In this document: positions 26,180 through 35,135 of the stretch, in pieces | Numbering within the stretch: the first letter of the stretch is position 1 | Layout of the letters: every line of letters starts with the position of its first letter | Source: CAYOHR01 sp964512145 | GTDB taxonomy: Bacteria; Bacteroidota; Bacteroidia; Flavobacteriales_G; JALEGO01 | Direction of reading: 5' to 3' | DNA: 60,694 nucleotides | Assembly (NCBI GenBank): GCA_964512145.1 | Contig: CAZEIM010000015.1 | Coordinates: 1 to 60,694 of the forward strand | Made by a program: the position numbers and the translations under genes | Notes under the pieces: model-generated | The model's input: only the letters and a program-made list of their open reading frames with translations | Database searches by the model: none | Told to the model about the DNA's origin: nothing

Positions 26180-28717
26180 ATGGCAGAAAATGAAAAGATA
26201 ATTCCAATAAATATTGAGGATGAAATGAAATCGGCCTACATAGATTATTCTATGTCGGTAATTGTTTCAAGAGCGCTACCCGATGTACGTGACGGATTAA
26301 AACCGGTACACAGAAGGGTGTTGTTTGGAATGTTAGAGTTAGGTGTTTTATCAAACAGACCTTATAAAAAATCGGCTAGAATTGTAGGGGAAGTTCTCGG
26401 AAAGTACCATCCACATGGTGATAGTTCGGTATACGATTCTATGGTTCGTATGGCTCAAGATTGGTCTTTGCGTTATCCATTAGTAGACGGACAGGGTAAC
26501 TTTGGCTCTGTGGATGGAGACAGTCCTGCTGCTATGCGTTACACCGAAGCTAGACTTAAAAAAATTGCCGAAGAGATGTTGGCTGATATTGATAAAGAAA
26601 CCGTTGATTTTTCATTAAATTTTGATGACTCACTCGAAGAACCAACCGTTTTACCTTCAAAAGTACCTAACTTATTATTAAATGGTGCTAGCGGAATTGC
26701 TGTTGGTATGGCTACAAATATGGCTCCTCACAATCTTTCAGAGGTTGTGGATGCTATTCACGCATATATTGATGATAAAGAAATTACCGTAGAAGGGTTA
26801 ATGCAACATGTTAAGGCTCCAGATTTTCCTACCGGAGGTATTATATATGGATATGAAGGTGTAAAAGATGCATTTGAAACAGGGCGTGGCAGAATTATGA
26901 TGCGAGGAAAAGTAACAATTGAGCAAGATGAAAAAAACGGTCGTGATGTAATTATTGTAACAGAAATTCCTTTCATGGTCAATAAGGCGGAGATGATTGC
27001 CCGAACCGCTGAATTAGTAAATGAAAAGAAGTTAGAAGGAATCAGCGATATTAGAGATGAGTCCGATAGAAACGGAATGAGAATTGTTTATGAATTAAAA
27101 CGAGATGCCATAACCAATGTTGAGTTAAATAAATTATATAAATATACTCAACTTCAAACTAGCTTTAGTGTAAATAACATCGCACTAGTTTATGGTAAGC
27201 CACAAACACTCAATCTAAAAGATTTAATCGTATATTTTGTAGAACACAGACATGAAGTAGTTGTTCGCAGAACCAAATTCGACTTAAAAAAAGCAGAAGA
27301 CAGGGCTCATATTTTAGAAGGTTTAATCATTGCTTCCGACAATATTGATGAAGTAATTTCAATTATTCGTAACTCAGAAAGTCCTGATGATGCCAGAGAT
27401 AAATTAATGGCACGATTTAATTTATCAGAAATACAATCAAGAGCGATTGTAGATATGAGATTAAGGCAACTAACAGGGCTAGAACAGGAAAAACTAAGAG
27501 CCGAATACGATGAAGTAAAAAAACTTATTGATGAATTGAAATCTATCCTATCCGATGAAGGAAAAAGAATGCAAATTATTAAAGATGAATTGCAGGAAAT
27601 GAAGGATAAATACGGAGACCAAAGAAAAACAGAAATCGTATATTCAGCCGAAGACATGTCTATTGAAGACATTATTCCCGATGAAAGTGTTGTAATTACC
27701 ATCTCTCATTTAGGATATATTAAAAGAACTCAACTTAATGAGTATAGAGTTCAAGGCAGAGGTGGTGTTGGCTCAAGAGGATCTGCTACGCGTGATGAAG
27801 ATTTTTTAGAACATTTATTTGTTGCTACCAACCACAATTATTTACTCATTTTTACACAAAAAGGAAAATGTTATTGGATGCGTGTATTTGAAATCCCTGA
27901 AGGTAATAAAACTTCTAAAGGTAGAGCCATTCAAAATATGATTAATATTGAACCTGACGATAAAGTTATGGCATATATTAATGTAGGAGATTTAAGGAAT
28001 GAAGAGTACATTAAAAACAAATTCATAATTATGGTATCTAAAAAAGGTACCGTTAAAAAAACAGCCCTAGAACAATACTCAAGGCCTAGACAAAATGGAA
28101 TTAATGCCATTACTGTTCGAGATGGAGATGAATTACTTGAAGCTAAATTAACCAATGGAAACAACCATATATTGTTGGCTTTAAAATCGGGAAAAGCCAT
28201 TCATTTTGAAGAAGGGAAAGTTCGTCCTATGGGAAGAACAGCAAGTGGTGTAAGAGGAGTAACTTTACAAGGCAAAAATGATGAAGTCGTTGGTATGGTA
28301 TGTGTGGAAGACCCTAAAACTACTACTGTTTTAGTAGTTTCTGAAAAAGGATACGGTAAACGAACCGATGTGGAAGAATATAGAATTACAAACCGAGGCG
28401 GAAAAGGGGTAAAAACCATTAATATTACCGAAAAAACCGGAAACTTAATTGCCATAAAATCTGTAACCGATGAAGACGATTTAATGATCATTACAAAAAA
28501 TGGTATCATTATTAGAATGTATGTAAAAGAAGAGTTACGGGTAATGGGCAGAAATACTCAAGGCGTTCGATTAATAAACCTAAAAGGAAATGATGAAATT
28601 GCAGCCATAGCAAGAGTAGAGCATGAACAAGAAAATCAGGAAGAAAACTCATCCGATGAAATTACAAAAAATGACGTATCTTTGCCCGATGAATCAAAAA
28701 CAGATAACGATGAATAA
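26180..28717 (+). CDS. gyrA: DNA gyrase subunit A
   Basis: 845 residues. The N-terminal winged-helix/tower region carries the active-site tyrosine Y121 in AAMRYTEARL. The quinolone-resistance region reads HPHGDSSVYDSMVRMAQ with S82 and D86 (E. coli Ser83 and Asp87), the susceptible state. The C-terminal beta-pinwheel blades hold the GyrA box QGRGGVGSRG and related repeats (RGGKGVKT), which show gyrase rather than ParC. The tail after about residue 815 is acidic (EQENQEENSSDE). The stop codon overlaps the TPR gene by 8 bases. gyrB is not in the window. Confidence 0.98.
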   Translation: MAENEKIIPINIEDEMKSAYIDYSMSVIVSRALPDVRDGLKPVHRRVLFGMLELGVLSNRPYKKSARIVGEVLGKYHPHGDSSVYDSMVRMAQDWSLRYPLVDGQGNFGSVDGDSPAAMRYTEARLKKIAEEMLADIDKETVDFSLNFDDSLEEPTVLPSKVPNLLLNGASGIAVGMATNMAPHNLSEVVDAIHAYIDDKEITVEGLMQHVKAPDFPTGGIIYGYEGVKDAFETGRGRIMMRGKVTIEQDEKNGRDVIIVTEIPFMVNKAEMIARTAELVNEKKLEGISDIRDESDRNGMRIVYELKRDAITNVELNKLYKYTQLQTSFSVNNIALVYGKPQTLNLKDLIVYFVEHRHEVVVRRTKFDLKKAEDRAHILEGLIIASDNIDEVISIIRNSESPDDARDKLMARFNLSEIQSRAIVDMRLRQLTGLEQEKLRAEYDEVKKLIDELKSILSDEGKRMQIIKDELQEMKDKYGDQRKTEIVYSAEDMSIEDIIPDESVVITISHLGYIKRTQLNEYRVQGRGGVGSRGSATRDEDFLEHLFVATNHNYLLIFTQKGKCYWMRVFEIPEGNKTSKGRAIQNMINIEPDDKVMAYINVGDLRNEEYIKNKFIIMVSKKGTVKKTALEQYSRPRQNGINAITVRDGDELLEAKLTNGNNHILLALKSGKAIHFEEGKVRPMGRTASGVRGVTLQGKNDEVVGMVCVEDPKTTTVLVVSEKGYGKRTDVEEYRITNRGGKGVKTINITEKTGNLIAIKSVTDEDDLMIITKNGIIIRMYVKEELRVMGRNTQGVRLINLKGNDEIAAIARVEHEQENQEENSSDEITKNDVSLPDESKTDNDE
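28677..28684 (+). promoter_or_regulatory. Candidate internal promoter -7 box TATCTTTG for the TPR gene
   Basis: Exact TAnnTTTG match inside the last codons of gyrA, 26 bases before the TPR start codon at 28710. It would let the TPR gene be expressed independently of gyrA. Confidence 0.45.
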
Positions 28718-29858
28718 AAAAATTATTTTCCTTGGTTTTTTAAGTGTTGTGTTAGGATCATACACTGCCTTCGCACAAAAAGCAAAAGTAGTAAGTGCTT
28801 ATAATTATTTAAGGTATAATGAACTAGATAAAGCTAAAGAAGCTATTGATGCTGCAATTACTGACGTAACAACGTCTACAATGGCCAAAACGTGGATGTA
28901 TAGAGGACAAATTTATTCAGCAATTGCTAGTTCAAAAGAAGAAAAATTTAAAAAACTTCATCCTAATCCATTGGAGGAAGCTTTTCAATCCTTTTCAAAA
29001 GCGTATGAATTTGATACTAAAAAAATAGATATTAATGAGTTAAACACCAACTTTGCTCAATTAGTAAATCCAATGTTTACAGAAGCTATTAATCAATACA
29101 ATAAAAATGAATATAATAATGCAGTAACATATTTTGAAAAATGTGTGAGTATTAATAAAAAATTTAATCAATTAGATACTCTTTCTTTATTCAATGCCGG
29201 ATTATCTGCTGAAAAAGGGAAAAATTACGATAAAGCTACCACCTACTATAAACAATGTATTGATGCAGGATATATGGGTGCTGTAATGTATTCAAACTTA
29301 GCGAATGTTTACAAATTGAATGGACAAAAAGTAGCTGCTTTAGAATTATTAACGATGGGTAAAAATAAATACCCTGGAAATCAAGACTTAATAAATTTTG
29401 AATTCAGTATATACTTAGAAGATAACGATTATGAAGGTGCGTTAAGAAGTATTGATGCATCAATAAAAAATCAACCAAATAATGCAGTGTATCATTATAA
29501 CAAAGGGTTTTTATATGACCAAAAAAAGGATATTGAAAATGCTGCTGTAAGTTACGAAAAAGCAATTCAATTAGACGCCTCCTATTTTGATGCCTATTAC
29601 AACTTAGGAGCATTGTACTTTAATAGAGGGGCTGAACTCATTAATGAGTCAAACGATCTACCTCTTAAAGAAGCTCAAAAAAGTGAAATGCTTCGAAAAG
29701 AAGCCGAAGTGTTTTTTCAAAAGGCTCTACCTTTTCTGGAAAAAGCTAATGAATTAAAACCCGATGATAAAAACACCATGATTTCGTTACGAAACATTTA
29801 TGCTCGGACCAATCAAAACGAGAAATACAAAATGATTAATGATAAGTTGACGAATTAA
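28710..29858 (+). CDS. Exported TPR-repeat protein
   Basis: 382 residues: signal peptide MNKKIIFLGFLSVVLGSYTAFA, cleavage before Q, then helical tetratricopeptide repeats (FNAGLSAEKGKNYDKATTYYKQCIDAG, YSNLANVYKLNGQKVAALELL, YHYNKGFLYDQKKDIENAAVSYEKAIQLD, YYNLGALYFNRG). It should be a periplasmic scaffold for protein interactions; partner unknown. The start at 28710 overlaps the gyrA stop by 8 bases; a longer frame from 28623 lies wholly inside gyrA and would lack a signal peptide at its N-terminus. A similar TPR gene after gyrA is common in Flavobacteriales in my memory, not checked. Confidence 0.85.
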   Translation: MNKKIIFLGFLSVVLGSYTAFAQKAKVVSAYNYLRYNELDKAKEAIDAAITDVTTSTMAKTWMYRGQIYSAIASSKEEKFKKLHPNPLEEAFQSFSKAYEFDTKKIDINELNTNFAQLVNPMFTEAINQYNKNEYNNAVTYFEKCVSINKKFNQLDTLSLFNAGLSAEKGKNYDKATTYYKQCIDAGYMGAVMYSNLANVYKLNGQKVAALELLTMGKNKYPGNQDLINFEFSIYLEDNDYEGALRSIDASIKNQPNNAVYHYNKGFLYDQKKDIENAAVSYEKAIQLDASYFDAYYNLGALYFNRGAELINESNDLPLKEAQKSEMLRKEAEVFFQKALPFLEKANELKPDDKNTMISLRNIYARTNQNEKYKMINDKLTN

Positions 29859-29870
29859 TAATTAATTTTT

Positions 29871-30265
29871 TTGAAAAATATTTTTTTATTATCTTTTTCA
29901 TTTGCATTTCTATTTTTTGNNNNNNNNNNNNNNNNNNNNNNNNNNNNNCATTGTTGTATTCACAACAAAATGATATAATTGAAATCATTGGATATATTAA
30001 AAAAACACCAAACAAAAAAAAAAAAAACATAGAATCTAAAGAAAAATCCGACTATATATTTGTTAATGATTCAGAAGAATATTTTATCCATATTTATAAA
30101 AGTCAAATCGATTTAAAAACTTTAGATAAATTGTTAGGAAAAAAAATCTTAATAAATGGATTTATCGAGTATGGAGATTTAGACAATAAAACTTCCGAAT
30201 CAATCAATCCTGATCAATCTAGATTAGGAGAATATTTAAAAATAATAACATATAAACCCTTATGA
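29871..30265 (+). CDS. Small exported protein of unknown function, interrupted by an assembly gap
   Basis: A TTG at 29871 begins a hydrophobic signal (KNIFLLSFSFAFLFF); after the gap the mature part starts LLYSQQNDIIEIIGYI. It is about 130 residues, charged and Lys-rich (KKTPNKKKKNIE), with a C-terminal half (DYIFVNDSEEYFIHIYKS, GKKILINGFIEYGD) that looks like beta strands of a small OB-like or nucleic-acid-binding-like fold; I do not recognise it. The two sides of the gap are in different frames as written, so the 29-N length must be wrong by one base (30 or 27 would join them). Its stop TGA overlaps the next ATG (ATGA), so it is coupled to the DUF2911 gene. A run of 14 A (30014-30027) lies in the coding sequence. 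Confidence 0.6.
29920..29948. other. Assembly gap (29 N) inside a signal-peptide-coding region
   Basis: The frames before and after differ, so the number of N is an estimate and not the true length. Confidence 1.
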
Positions 30266-31111
30266 AAAAANNNNNNNNNNCTCATTACGTTAACATTATC
30301 TGCTTTTATTTTAAAAGGTTATAGTCAAGACTTACCTAAAGCAAGTCCATTGTGTAAAATAGAACAAATGGTAGGAGTTACAACCATCACCCTAGAGTAT
30401 TCACGCCCCGGAGTAAAAGGCAGAACCATTTTTGGTGATGTAGTCCCCTATAATAAACTATGGAGATTAGGAGCCAATGCCTGTACAAAATTCACCACTA
30501 ATACCGATATATTTTTTGGTGATTCTGTTCTTAAGGCAGGGACTTATGCCTTATTTGCAATACCCTCAGAAAATGGTCAATGGACATTAATATTTAATAC
30601 CGATTTAAATCAAAGTGGAACAGATAATTATAATGAAACTAAAACCATATTAAAAGTTAATTCGTACGCTATAAAAAATTCATATAATGAAACGTTGGTC
30701 ATTGAACTCAATAACATTACAGAAAATACTGCGTTTTTAAGTGTTAAATGGGACAAACTAAGAGTAGACTTTCCATTTTATATCAATACCGATGAATTTG
30801 TTCAAAAAAATATTACAGAAGCCATAATTTCTGGAAAAGATTTAAAAGAAGTATACTACAGAGCCGGTTACTATTATTTTTATTCGATGTGCGACTATAC
30901 TAAATCTTTAGATTTTGTAAAAAAATCATTAGCATTAGAAAAAATGCATAACAATACGTTTTTACACGCTCAAATAATGTATAAAACTGGAAAAACAAAA
31001 GAAGCTATAAAATTAGCCGATGAAGCCTATGAGTTAGCCATGATGAAAGAGGCAAAAGGTTTTGCTCAATTTATTGCTTCAACAACTGAAGAGTGGAAAA
31101 AGAATTTGTAG
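30262..31111 (+). CDS. Exported DUF2911-domain protein, interrupted by an assembly gap
   Basis: ATG at 30262 opens MKK, then 10 N, then LITLTLSAFILKGYSQ, clearly the end of a signal peptide. The frame shifts by one across the gap, so its real length is probably 9 or 12. The mature protein (about 265 residues) contains the DUF2911 core (EYSRPGVKGRTIFGDVVPYNKLWRLGANACTKF, AGTYALFAIP) and a C-terminal TPR-like helical part. DUF2911 has no known function; it is frequent in Bacteroidota as an exported, often lipid-anchored protein. It is coupled by ATGA to the small exported protein upstream. Confidence 0.88.
30271..30280. other. Assembly gap (10 N) inside a signal-peptide-coding region
   Basis: It sits after the third codon of the DUF2911 gene. 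The reading frame changes across it, so ten is not the true length. Confidence 1.
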
Positions 31112-31153
31112 TTATATACACATGATTTATATCAGATAAATTGAATAATTAAA

Positions 31154-31185
31154 AATTAAGTTATTGGTTTTCAATTAACTTAATT
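31154..31185. promoter_or_regulatory. 10-bp inverted repeat between the DUF2911 gene and kynA
   Basis: AATTAAGTTA (31154-31163) and TAACTTAATT (31176-31185) form a stem with a 12-base loop. AT-only arms and no T-tract make it a weak terminator; it could be an operator for kynA or a transcript end for the DUF2911 gene. Confidence 0.35.
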
Positions 31186-31247
31186 AAAATAATATCATCA
31201 AATTTATTGAACAATCATTTACTTAAACCTTCTGTATACATTATATT

Positions 31248-31255
31248 TATATTTG
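31248..31255 (+). promoter_or_regulatory. Candidate -7 box TATATTTG for kynA
   Basis: Exact TAnnTTTG match, 19 bases before the ATG at 31275, within the AT-rich run TATATTTATATTTGCTATATATAA (quoted in pieces: TATATTTATATTTGC then TATATATAA). Confidence 0.5.
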
Positions 31256-31274
31256 CTATATATAAATATATATT

Positions 31275-32195
31275 ATGAATATAGAAGAATTAATCCCGGC
31301 TTTATCTGAAAAATATTCAACTATAAATCAAGATGTTAAAGTTCATTTAGAAGGATTGCTTTGGAGTAAGCCAATTACGTATTGGGATTATATACAAACC
31401 GATGCATTGCTTAATTTACAAATACAAAGAACTACCTTGCCGGATGAAATGGTATTTATTATGTACCACCAAATCAACGAGTTATTATTTAAAATGATTT
31501 TATGGGAAATCGACCAAATTTGTGATCATCAAGAACTAACGGTTGACATCTTTTCAGATAAATTATCTAGAATTAGCCGATATTTTGATATGTTAACATC
31601 TTCTTTTTCTATTATGCAGGAAGGAATGGATGTAAAACAATATTTAAAATTTAGAAACACATTAACTCCTGCTAGTGGATTTCAAAGTGCACAATATCGA
31701 CTGATAGAATTTGCCAGTACAGAGCTTATCAACTTAATTGATTATCGGTTTAGATTTACCATCGACAGAAACACTCCTTATGAACATGCATACAACCATT
31801 TATATTGGCAAGCAGCTGGTAAAGATCATGCAACCGGTAAAAAAACAACCTTAATTGAATTATTTGAGAAAAAATATAAAGAATTCTTTTTACAAAAAAT
31901 GGAAGAGTACAATACAAAAAACCTATGGACTACTTACAAAAAGCTTCCATTACAAAATCAAAAAAATGAAACTCTTATAAAAGCGATGAGGCATTACGAT
32001 TATACCGTAAACATCACATGGGTAATGGCACATTATCATGCTGCAGAAAAATATTTAGAAAGTGAAGGTAAAACTATAGAAGCAACAGGAGGAAGTCCTT
32101 GGAAAAAATATATGCATCCAAAATATCAAAAAAGAATATTTTTTCCTGAATTATGGACAACCGTTGAATTAGAAAATTGGGGAAATGATGTATAA
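31275..32195 (+). CDS. kynA: Tryptophan 2,3-dioxygenase
   Basis: 306 residues. A cytoplasmic heme enzyme that opens the indole ring of tryptophan to N-formylkynurenine with O2. Helical core motifs: PDEMVFIMYHQINELLFKMI with H65 (active-site His that contacts the indole), ASGFQSAQYRLIE in the substrate pocket, and WVMAHYHAAEKYL with H253 as likely proximal heme ligand (H255 is the alternative), then ATGGSPWKKY. No kynurenine hydrolase or formamidase is next to it, so the pathway end is unknown here. Its 3-prime end overlaps the truncated hemoglobin gene by 11 bases. Confidence 0.93.
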   Translation: MNIEELIPALSEKYSTINQDVKVHLEGLLWSKPITYWDYIQTDALLNLQIQRTTLPDEMVFIMYHQINELLFKMILWEIDQICDHQELTVDIFSDKLSRISRYFDMLTSSFSIMQEGMDVKQYLKFRNTLTPASGFQSAQYRLIEFASTELINLIDYRFRFTIDRNTPYEHAYNHLYWQAAGKDHATGKKTTLIELFEKKYKEFFLQKMEEYNTKNLWTTYKKLPLQNQKNETLIKAMRHYDYTVNITWVMAHYHAAEKYLESEGKTIEATGGSPWKKYMHPKYQKRIFFPELWTTVELENWGNDV

Positions 32196-32589
32196 AAAAG
32201 ATATACAAAATAAAGGTGATATCATTCTATTGGTAAATACATTTTATGAAAATATAAAATTAGACCCTATGCTGGGTAACATTTTTGAAAACATCATGCA
32301 CGTAAATTGGGGAAAACATCTACCAAAAATGTACGATTTTTGGCAAAATATCGTATTTCATACCGGAGATTATAAAGGACAACCTTTTTTACCACATATT
32401 CAGGTAAACGAAAAAGTAAGATTACATGAAATACATTTTAATCGATGGTTAGAGATTTTTAACCACACTGTTGACTCTCTATTTGCGGGTATTCATGCAA
32501 AAGATATAAAAGAAAAAGCAAAAAGTATTAAGATGGTTTGGAATTATAAAATTGATTTAATAAATCAATCAAATACTTCTAAACACTGA
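32185..32589 (+). CDS. Group III truncated hemoglobin
   Basis: 134 residues of 2-on-2 globin fold. Group III features: short start IILLVNTFYENIKLDPMLGNIFE, NWGKHLPKMYDFWQNIVF, and VRLHEIHFNRWLEIF, with the H of HFNRWL as proximal heme ligand; C-terminal helix KSIKMVWNYKIDL. It uses ATG at 32185 or 32188. It binds O2 or NO; the role of the group is not settled. Overlap with kynA means the two heme proteins are probably translated together. Confidence 0.93.
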   Translation: MMYKKDIQNKGDIILLVNTFYENIKLDPMLGNIFENIMHVNWGKHLPKMYDFWQNIVFHTGDYKGQPFLPHIQVNEKVRLHEIHFNRWLEIFNHTVDSLFAGIHAKDIKEKAKSIKMVWNYKIDLINQSNTSKH

Positions 32590-32655
32590 CAAAATGTCTT
32601 TTATAAAGTATAAAATAACTGATTTTTTTAAATTATCTCTTTGGAATAATATTTG

Positions 32656-32663
32656 TACATTTG
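32656..32663 (+). promoter_or_regulatory. Candidate -7 box TACATTTG for the tmRNA gene
   Basis: Exact TAnnTTTG match. Transcription would start around 32668, leaving about 17 bases to be removed by RNase P before the mature 5-prime end at 32685. Confidence 0.5.
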
Positions 32664-32684
32664 CCTATTGCTCTTTGAAATTAT

Positions 32685-33082
32685 GGGGTCGACAGGTTTT
32701 GACAGCTTGAAGAATGCGCATGTGTAAGCATGTCGAGCATTGAGTATATAGCTCGTAAATACTAAACTCAGCCATAAATGGCGAAACAAACTATGCTCTT
32801 GCTGCTTAATATTTAACTCAGTTAATGAAAGCCTTTGCGGCACGAAGAACAGTAGTGTCGGGTAAGTGCCTCCGAGTAATTTTGACCAACGATTACTCAT
32901 ATGGAGGTATCATAAAGAGGGTCTGGCTTTTTTGATGCCTAAACAAAAAAGTAAGATAATTAGGCTAAGCTTATATTTGGTTTCTTATGACCTGGTATAA
33001 GTCGAAAAACAACCATAAGATAAACATGTAGAAGACATACGAATTCCAAGTTTGGACGAGGGTTCGAATCCCTCCGACTCCA
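32685..33082 (+). ncRNA. ssrA: Transfer-messenger RNA (tmRNA)
   Basis: 398 bases. The tRNA-like ends pair: GGGGTCG at 32685 with CGACTCC before the discriminator A at 33082; the T arm GGTTCGAATCC is at 33061-33070 onward. CCA is not encoded. The 5-prime side GGGGTCGACAGGTTTTGACAGC matches the family. The tag reading frame at 32780-32809 gives GETNYALAA and a stop (GGC resume codon, or one codon upstream at AAT). The tag rescues stalled ribosomes with SmpB, and the ending ALAA directs proteolysis. A terminator stem follows at 33178. Confidence 0.95.
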
Positions 33083-33177
33083 CTAAACATTTATAAGTAA
33101 GGATTAAATCCTTATTAAGAGTAGAAACCACACATTCATATAATCAAATTTATACATAAAATAACCGATAATAAGGC

Positions 33178-33216
33178 AAAAAAAAAAGCCCTGTATTTTA
33201 AATACAGGGCTTTTTT
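33178..33216. terminator. Bidirectional Rho-independent terminator
   Basis: Stem GCCCTGTAT (33188 on) pairs with ATACAGGGC (to 33210), bounded by ten A on the left and six T on the right, so it can end transcripts from both sides: the T9SS protein gene (minus) and readthrough from the tmRNA gene (plus). Confidence 0.9.
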
Positions 33217-33233
33217 AGGTGTTATATTTGATA

Positions 33234-35054
33234 TTATTTAATATCTACTTTGTAAACAGATGTTCCTTCAGAAGAGGTTGCTCTTAAGAAATACATTCCT
33301 GCATTGTACTCACTAACATTAATAATTGTATTATTAACAGTAGTACCATTTAAGATATTTTTATAAATAACTTGTCCGATAGTGTTTACTAATTCAATTT
33401 GAATATTTCCAGTGTTATTGTTTGATAAAACAACATTTAACTCAGTAGTTGCTGGGTTAGGGAAAATATTTAATACATTAGAATTTACAAACTCATTATT
33501 TGAAACAATAACAGGTGCAGTAGTATGTCCAAAATGAACATACATAGTCCAAGTTCTTTCAAATGATCCAGAAAAATCAACAAATGCTGTATCTCCTAAA
33601 TAACCTAATAAACTAAACTCAGGCCCAGGAGTAAATTCGCTAGCAATAACGTTTACCACTTCATCAGCTAAAGTTAATGAATCAGAGAAACCTACATAAT
33701 ACATCCCTGGATTTAATACTAAAGCAGGAGAGTACGTAAATACATGCTCAGCAATGTTTGCAACATCTAAATCACCAGAGGTAACTGTAATTTTGTTTGA
33801 ATTTGCTACTAAGTTTCCATTAGCATCTAAAATAAACATCCCTACTTGTTTTCCTACCAAAGAAGGCGTGTTTTTAAAATATAAAATAGCACTGGTAGAA
33901 GTAACTGTATCCGTATTAAATACAGCAAATTCTTGAACAAAAATACCACTATCTAATGCTCCATAATACACTAAAGCCTCACCAACACCATTAATACCTA
34001 ATGTTGAGTCAGCAGCAATCCAAAAAGATGTGTCAGTATTATTTGTTAAATCATCATCTGAATAAGGTGTAGTAAAAATAGTTAATACAGGGCTAGTATC
34101 TGGAATTAATGTAGCAGTAGGATACATAGATGAAGAAAAAGATAAATCAACTGCTAAAGGAGCTATAGGAGCAGCGTTCATACCTGTTACATTTTCACTT
34201 CCGTAGTATGTAATAACATCAGCAGACCAGTCAACAGAGTTAACAGTTGCGCTACCTGCATTGTAAAGACCAGCATAAACAGTATAGTTAGGCTGAACTT
34301 GTGATACAGGCGTAATAATGTATGGATCTGCTTCAAAAGAACCACCGGCAATCATAACAATGTCATCACCAGATATTTCACTGAATTTAACATCGTCTAC
34401 TTGCCAAAAATAATCCCAAGTACCAATAAATCTAAATCTGAAATAAACAGTAGCTTTGTTAGCAGCTACACTAGTTATGTCTAACGTTACTAACTCAGGA
34501 TTTGCGGTAGGAACATTAGGAGCAGTGTTGTGAGCTAAAAACTGAGTCCAGTTAGTATTATCATCACTTACTTCAACATAAACTTCATCTGAGAACTTTA
34601 CATAGTAAGACTCACAAGTAAATATTACAGTTGATTTACCAGAACAGTTAACACTTCCGTTATAAGCTAAAATAGCATCTTGAGTTGAAGTTCCATTACC
34701 TAAAGCATCAGAATCAAACATAGCAAAATTTCCACCAGAAGTTGATGTAATAGAGCCATAAGAAGAAGAAAATGAACCAGTAGGTCCAGCAGTACCAACA
34801 ACCCAATCTCCAGGAGGAGTTGATGTATTAGAAGCTGACCACTCTGAAGGAGTATTAAAATCATTTGACCAAAAAGTAGTTAAGCCTTTTTTATCAGCTC
34901 TATTACTCTCTAGTGGTAGATTCATGTGAGCATACTTATTCGTAATTTTAACTTTTCCCGTAACGTCCAAAGGACCTGCCTTGTGCGTTTGTTTTTGCCC
35001 AAAAGCCATACCGGCAATTAAGCAACTCATTGATAATGCGTATAATTTCTTCAT
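33234..35054 (-). CDS. T9SS type A secreted protein, choice-of-anchor-J-like
   Basis: 606 residues. Signal peptide MKKLYALSMSCLIAGMAFG. A central jelly-roll-like part (FWSNDFNTPSEW, WDYFWQVDDVKFSE) resembles the choice-of-anchor-J/MAM-like adhesion domain seen in Bacteroidota surface proteins. The C-terminus NIFPNPATTELNVVL, IGQVIYK, YNAGMYFLRATSSEGTSVYKVDIK is the type A sorting domain of the T9SS. It has its own -7 box and a strong terminator at 33178. Substrate unknown; adhesion or matrix binding is likely. Confidence 0.93.
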   Translation of the reverse strand: MKKLYALSMSCLIAGMAFGQKQTHKAGPLDVTGKVKITNKYAHMNLPLESNRADKKGLTTFWSNDFNTPSEWSASNTSTPPGDWVVGTAGPTGSFSSSYGSITSTSGGNFAMFDSDALGNGTSTQDAILAYNGSVNCSGKSTVIFTCESYYVKFSDEVYVEVSDDNTNWTQFLAHNTAPNVPTANPELVTLDITSVAANKATVYFRFRFIGTWDYFWQVDDVKFSEISGDDIVMIAGGSFEADPYIITPVSQVQPNYTVYAGLYNAGSATVNSVDWSADVITYYGSENVTGMNAAPIAPLAVDLSFSSSMYPTATLIPDTSPVLTIFTTPYSDDDLTNNTDTSFWIAADSTLGINGVGEALVYYGALDSGIFVQEFAVFNTDTVTSTSAILYFKNTPSLVGKQVGMFILDANGNLVANSNKITVTSGDLDVANIAEHVFTYSPALVLNPGMYYVGFSDSLTLADEVVNVIASEFTPGPEFSLLGYLGDTAFVDFSGSFERTWTMYVHFGHTTAPVIVSNNEFVNSNVLNIFPNPATTELNVVLSNNNTGNIQIELVNTIGQVIYKNILNGTTVNNTIINVSEYNAGMYFLRATSSEGTSVYKVDIK

Positions 35055-35074
35055 TTATAAATTTTTTATGGTTG

Positions 35075-35082
35075 CAAATTTA
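35075..35082 (-). promoter_or_regulatory. Candidate -7 box TAAATTTG for the T9SS protein gene
   Basis: Exact TAnnTTTG match on the minus strand, 20 bases before the ATG at 35054. Confidence 0.5.
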
Positions 35083-35135
35083 ATATAAAAAATGAATTAT
35101 GCTGGTTTATGTTTATAACTTACAAAATAAAAAAT

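Noticed and set aside
27307..28509. Three minus-strand frames within gyrA
   Set aside because: Ser/Ile-rich shadow translations of the conserved gyrA C-terminal domain.
29836..30030. Minus-strand frame spanning the 29-N gap
   Set aside because: It exists only because N was translated as X; the plus strand has a signal peptide and coupled genes.
32628..32900. 90-codon open frame on the minus strand
   Set aside because: It lies across the tmRNA gene; the tRNA-like ends and tag frame explain the sequence.
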